Positions 61,240 through 64,000 of a DNA stretch of 64,000 nucleotides are shown here, one piece after another (positions within the stretch are counted from its first letter, which is position 1; the number at the start of each line of letters is the position of its first letter). The notes under the pieces are model-generated. The model worked only from the letters and a program-made list of their open reading frames with translations, was not told where the DNA came from and searched no databases. Origin of the DNA: Rhizobium laguerreae (GTDB lineage: Bacteria > Pseudomonadota > Alphaproteobacteria > Rhizobiales > Rhizobiaceae); assembly GCF_002008165.1 (NCBI RefSeq), contig NZ_MRDM01000029.1, positions 1-64,000 of the forward strand. Reading direction: 5' to 3'. The translations under genes and the position numbers were made by a program.

Positions 61240-62333
61240 CGCGTCACTCCTGTTGCTGCATTGTCCCGCAAAATTCCGTTCAAGTCCTGCGCCGCCATCG
61301 CAAGCGAGCGTTGCCCAAGCACCAAGCGCCGCGCCGCCTGCGCCATGGCGTCGCGCCTCTGCCTGTCGTCAAGCAGGGCAGCCACGGCCTCGGCATAGGC
61401 GGCGACATCGCCATCCGGCGTCAGCAGGCCGGTTACGCCAGCCTCGACCACCGCGGGCACGCCCGCCGTTTCCTGCGCGACGACGGGCAGGCCGGCGGCC
61501 TGGGCCTCCAGATAGGCAAGACCATAGGCCTCGCCGCAGCCGGGCCAGACATAGAGGTCGCCGCGTCCGAGCAATGCGGCGATCTCGACGGCATTGCGCT
61601 CACCCAGCCATTCGATGCGACCGGGAAGACCAGCAAACAGCGCCTGCACCTCCTGGCGCATCGGCCCATCGCCGATGACGGCAAGCGTCCAGGGCCGGTC
61701 TTCGATCAGTCGCACCGCCTTTGCGAGCATCGCATAACTGTCCATCTTGTCGCCGGCCCGCATCATCGCGACCGTCATCAGCCGGCGCGGACCGGGTACC
61801 GGCGACGCCTTTTCGAACAACGCCGTGTCGATGAAGGGTTTCAGCCCGGCAAGCCGCGCTTGCGGAAAGGCGGCGGCAAGCCCAGCCTGATCGCGTTCGG
61901 TGAAGCTGATATTGACCGCCGCCTGCATGATCGCCTCACCCACCAGCTTCTGGGCAGTGGCCCAGCCGGTCCGGTCGCGTTTTGCCGCATAGGAGGCTTC
62001 GGCGGTGACATAGGGAATGGCGAATTCGGCGGAGATAACAGGCCCGAACGGATCGGGCGATTTGTAATAGGGGTGGTAGCAGAACCAGAGTTCCGGCCGC
62101 GGCGCGGATTGCCATGCCAGCCGCAGCCGCTGCAGTTCGGCGCCGGTGGCGGGTTCGAGCGCCGCTGCCGCCTCCGGTGTCGTCGCATAGGTGCGGAATT
62201 CGGAGGCGATGTCGACCTCATGCCCGCCAAGCTCCAGCGCCCGGATCAACAGCCGCGCCATCAGCCGGTCGCCTGAGGGCACCGGATGGTTCGGCGATTT
62301 CATCGGCGCGTAGAAAGCCACCCGCATTGGCAC
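61236..62333 (-). CDS. Glycosyltransferase family 4
   Basis: The 365-residue protein starts MPMRVAFYAPMKSPNHPVPS and has GT-B fold signs: GDRLMARLLIRALELGGHEV near 21, the KxDSYAML and RPWTLAVIGDGP stretch near 196-218, and the donor-site block GCGEAYGLAYLEAQAAGLPV near 266-285. GT4 enzymes move a sugar from a nucleotide donor to a glycan or lipid. It shares a four-base overlap with the deacetylase. The acceptor cannot be inferred. Confidence 0.88.
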   Translation of the reverse strand: MPMRVAFYAPMKSPNHPVPSGDRLMARLLIRALELGGHEVDIASEFRTYATTPEAAAALEPATGAELQRLRLAWQSAPRPELWFCYHPYYKSPDPFGPVISAEFAIPYVTAEASYAAKRDRTGWATAQKLVGEAIMQAAVNISFTERDQAGLAAAFPQARLAGLKPFIDTALFEKASPVPGPRRLMTVAMMRAGDKMDSYAMLAKAVRLIEDRPWTLAVIGDGPMRQEVQALFAGLPGRIEWLGERNAVEIAALLGRGDLYVWPGCGEAYGLAYLEAQAAGLPVVAQETAGVPAVVEAGVTGLLTPDGDVAAYAEAVAALLDDRQRRDAMAQAARRLVLGQRSLAMAAQDLNGILRDNAATGVTR

Positions 62334-62506
62334 ACCTCAGGTAAGACACACTGTTTACAACTTTCGCGCCGGTCGGGAAAATTCCGCTATTGTCCCTTTG
62401 CCGAAAACTTGCGCATAAACATATGGAATGTGATCGCGATCGAAGCAATTCCGCCTCTTTGCCAATCTCTATGGGCGTGCGGTTACATCGACAAGAACGG
62501 GAATGA

Positions 62507-64000
62507 ATGACGACGGTCTCGGCCACAGGGATTTTTTCGGAGCGTACGATCAGAAGGGCGAGGCTCGGTTCCGGCCTCGTCATTTTTGTCTTCGTCCTGC
62601 TGCATTTGTCGAACCATGCGATTGGCCTGATTTCCGTCGCCGCCGCCGACAAGGCCGCCCATCTTTTCCTGGCGGTCTGGCGTAATCCCCTGGGGACCGC
62701 CGTCTTCTATTCGTCGGTGCTCATCCATATCGCGCTGGTGCTGCGCGCCATATACATGCGCCGCAGCCTGGTGATGCCGAAGGGGGAAATGGCCCAGATC
62801 GTGCTCGGCCTGATGATCCCGCTGCTTCTCTTCGATCATGTCATCGGCACGCGCATCGCCCACGAGTTCTACGGCTACATTGACGACTACGAGACGGTCG
62901 TCGGTTCGCTGTGGATCAAATCTCCGGCGAATGGCGCGCGGCAGGCGCTCGCCCTCGTCGCCGTCTGGATCCACGGCTGCATCGGCATCCATTTCTGGCT
63001 GCGCTACCGCTCCTGGTATCCGGACTTCGCACCGCTCATGCTGGCGCTCGCCATCCTCGTGCCGGTGCTCGCGCTGCTGGGCTTCGTCGAAATGGGCCGG
63101 ACGCTCGCCGACCCTTCCTACCAGCAGTCAATGACGGTCAGCACTTACAAGGAGGGCGTCAACACCCGTTACGCCTCGAACCCGGAAGTTCACCGTCAGA
63201 TCGCCATGATCCGCGCCGGGCTCTACGGCGCCTTCTCGGCCTCGCTGCTCATCGTCGTCGCCGCCCGCGCCCGGCGCAAGCTGAAGGAGCGGCTCGACCA
63301 GGTCACCGTGAATTATCCGGGCGGCGAGGTCATCCGTGTGCCGCGCGGCTTCTCGGTGCTGGAAGCGAGCCGGCTCGGCGGGCTGCCGCATTATGCCGTC
63401 TGCGGCGGCAAGGGCCAGTGCTCCACCTGCCGCGTGCAGATCCTTGGCGATTACGAAAGCCTGCCTGGCCCCGACAAGATGGAACAGACGACGCTGAAGC
63501 GCATCAATGCCGGCCCGGATGTCCGGCTCGCCTGTCAGCTTCGTCCGAACCGCGATGTTGCCGTCGCGCCGCTTCTCGTACCGGCGATCGAAGCGGCCCT
63601 TCCCGCCAACAGCCAGGAGACGAGCCCCGGGCGCGAGCGCGAGATCGCTGTGCTCTTCGTCGATATCCGCCATTTCACCACGCTCACGGAAACCCGCCTG
63701 CCCTTCGACGTGGTCTTCCTGCTGAACCGCTATTTCGCCATCATCGGCAAGGCGGTGGAGCAGTCGGGCGGGCGGCTCGACAAGTTCATCGGCGACGGCG
63801 CCATGGCGCTCTTCGGCCTCAACACCGCACCGGAGGAAGCCTGCCGCCAGGCGCTTAACGCGGCGGCATCGATCGTCGCCGAGATCGAGAAACTGGCCGC
63901 CGAGCTGGCCGACGAACTGGCGCTGCCGCTGCGCATCGCGATTGGCATTCACACCGGCCCGGCCGTCGTCGGCACGATGGGATACGGCCGGGTGCGCAGC
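62507..64000 (+). CDS. Membrane [2Fe-2S] ferredoxin-class III adenylate/guanylate cyclase fusion (3' end beyond window)
   Basis: The frame from ATG 62507 stays open to the window end (498 codons seen). Residues 20-255 hold about six membrane helices with several His (LLHLSNHAIGL, HIALVLRAIYM, DHVIGTRIAHEF), resembling a cytochrome b-like heme domain. A plant-type ferredoxin follows with Cys299, Cys305, Cys308 and Cys343. A class III cyclase domain begins near 380, with metal aspartates Asp386 (VDIRHFT) and Asp430 (FIGDGAMALFG). It probably couples redox state to cAMP or cGMP production. It is divergent from the glycosyltransferase operon. Confidence 0.88.
   Translation, partial: MTTVSATGIFSERTIRRARLGSGLVIFVFVLLHLSNHAIGLISVAAADKAAHLFLAVWRNPLGTAVFYSSVLIHIALVLRAIYMRRSLVMPKGEMAQIVLGLMIPLLLFDHVIGTRIAHEFYGYIDDYETVVGSLWIKSPANGARQALALVAVWIHGCIGIHFWLRYRSWYPDFAPLMLALAILVPVLALLGFVEMGRTLADPSYQQSMTVSTYKEGVNTRYASNPEVHRQIAMIRAGLYGAFSASLLIVVAARARRKLKERLDQVTVNYPGGEVIRVPRGFSVLEASRLGGLPHYAVCGGKGQCSTCRVQILGDYESLPGPDKMEQTTLKRINAGPDVRLACQLRPNRDVAVAPLLVPAIEAALPANSQETSPGREREIAVLFVDIRHFTTLTETRLPFDVVFLLNRYFAIIGKAVEQSGGRLDKFIGDGAMALFGLNTAPEEACRQALNAAASIVAEIEKLAAELADELALPLRIAIGIHTGPAVVGTMGYGRVRS

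Noticed and set aside
1..64000. CRISPR arrays, rRNA genes and phage modules
   Set aside because: No regularly spaced repeats, rRNA-like sequence, or capsid, portal or terminase genes were seen anywhere in the window.

Overview
The window looks like a 64-kb piece of a Rhizobiaceae genome, most likely Rhizobium of the leguminosarum/etli type and possibly a plasmid or chromid. Supporting signs are GC-rich alphaproteobacterial coding sequence, a fixNOQP/fixIS terminal-oxidase operon, a PcaQ-controlled protocatechuate operon, tandem Ku genes, a DUF3606 protein, IS66 elements and a RIME-like intergenic repeat. The genus is inferred from gene content, not from a marker gene. No rRNA, intact tRNA, CRISPR array or replication origin was seen.

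From 0.3 to 21.8 kb is an accessory metabolic region. It starts with a DUF1778/GNAT toxin-antitoxin pair and a TauE/SafE exporter. A minus-strand block follows: class III aminotransferase, short-chain dehydrogenase, a class IV aminotransferase resembling (R)-amine transaminases, HyuB and HyuA, and a LacI-type regulator. Divergent from it is a ribose-type sugar ABC transporter (binding protein, double ATPase, permease), a 31-codon ORF, a gluconokinase-like kinase and an IMPase-family phosphatase. Two paralogous DeoR regulators and a frameshifted MFS transporter close the region.

From 21.8 to 32.4 kb the sequence is a patchwork of decay and mobile DNA: a 237-bp duplication with a partly inverted pseudogene copy, a frameshifted sunset-domain gene, a DUF3606 gene, two Ku genes plus a small partner, an IS66 element, a second IS66 remnant, a broken serine-recombinase cassette fused to an IS3-type orfB, and a 3' fragment of an initiator tRNA with its terminator.

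From 32.6 to 48.6 kb is catabolic DNA. After a hydrolase and a RES/Xre toxin-antitoxin pair come pcaQ and divergent pcaDCHG, with pcaB beyond a RIME-like repeat. Next is an antitoxin whose toxin is broken, then a convergent minus-strand operon: polar amino-acid-type ABC transporter, type II dehydroquinase, Gfo/Idh/MocA oxidoreductase and AroE-like dehydrogenase. Divergent from that operon is a QuiC1-type 3-dehydroshikimate dehydratase. Together these can plausibly import quinate or shikimate, convert it to protocatechuate and open the ring through the beta-ketoadipate pathway. The last steps (pcaIJ, pcaF) are not in the window.

From 48.8 to 56.1 kb is a cbb3 oxidase operon (fixN, fixO, fixQ, fixP, a 63-residue membrane protein, a DUF2189 protein, fixI, fixS and a small membrane protein) without fixG or fixH. 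The right end holds two paralogous FCD-type GntR regulators, an MBL-fold hydrolase, a GFA-family protein, an alpha/beta hydrolase, a polysaccharide deacetylase with a glycosyltransferase, and the first 498 codons of a membrane [2Fe-2S]-ferredoxin/class III nucleotide cyclase fusion cut by the window end.
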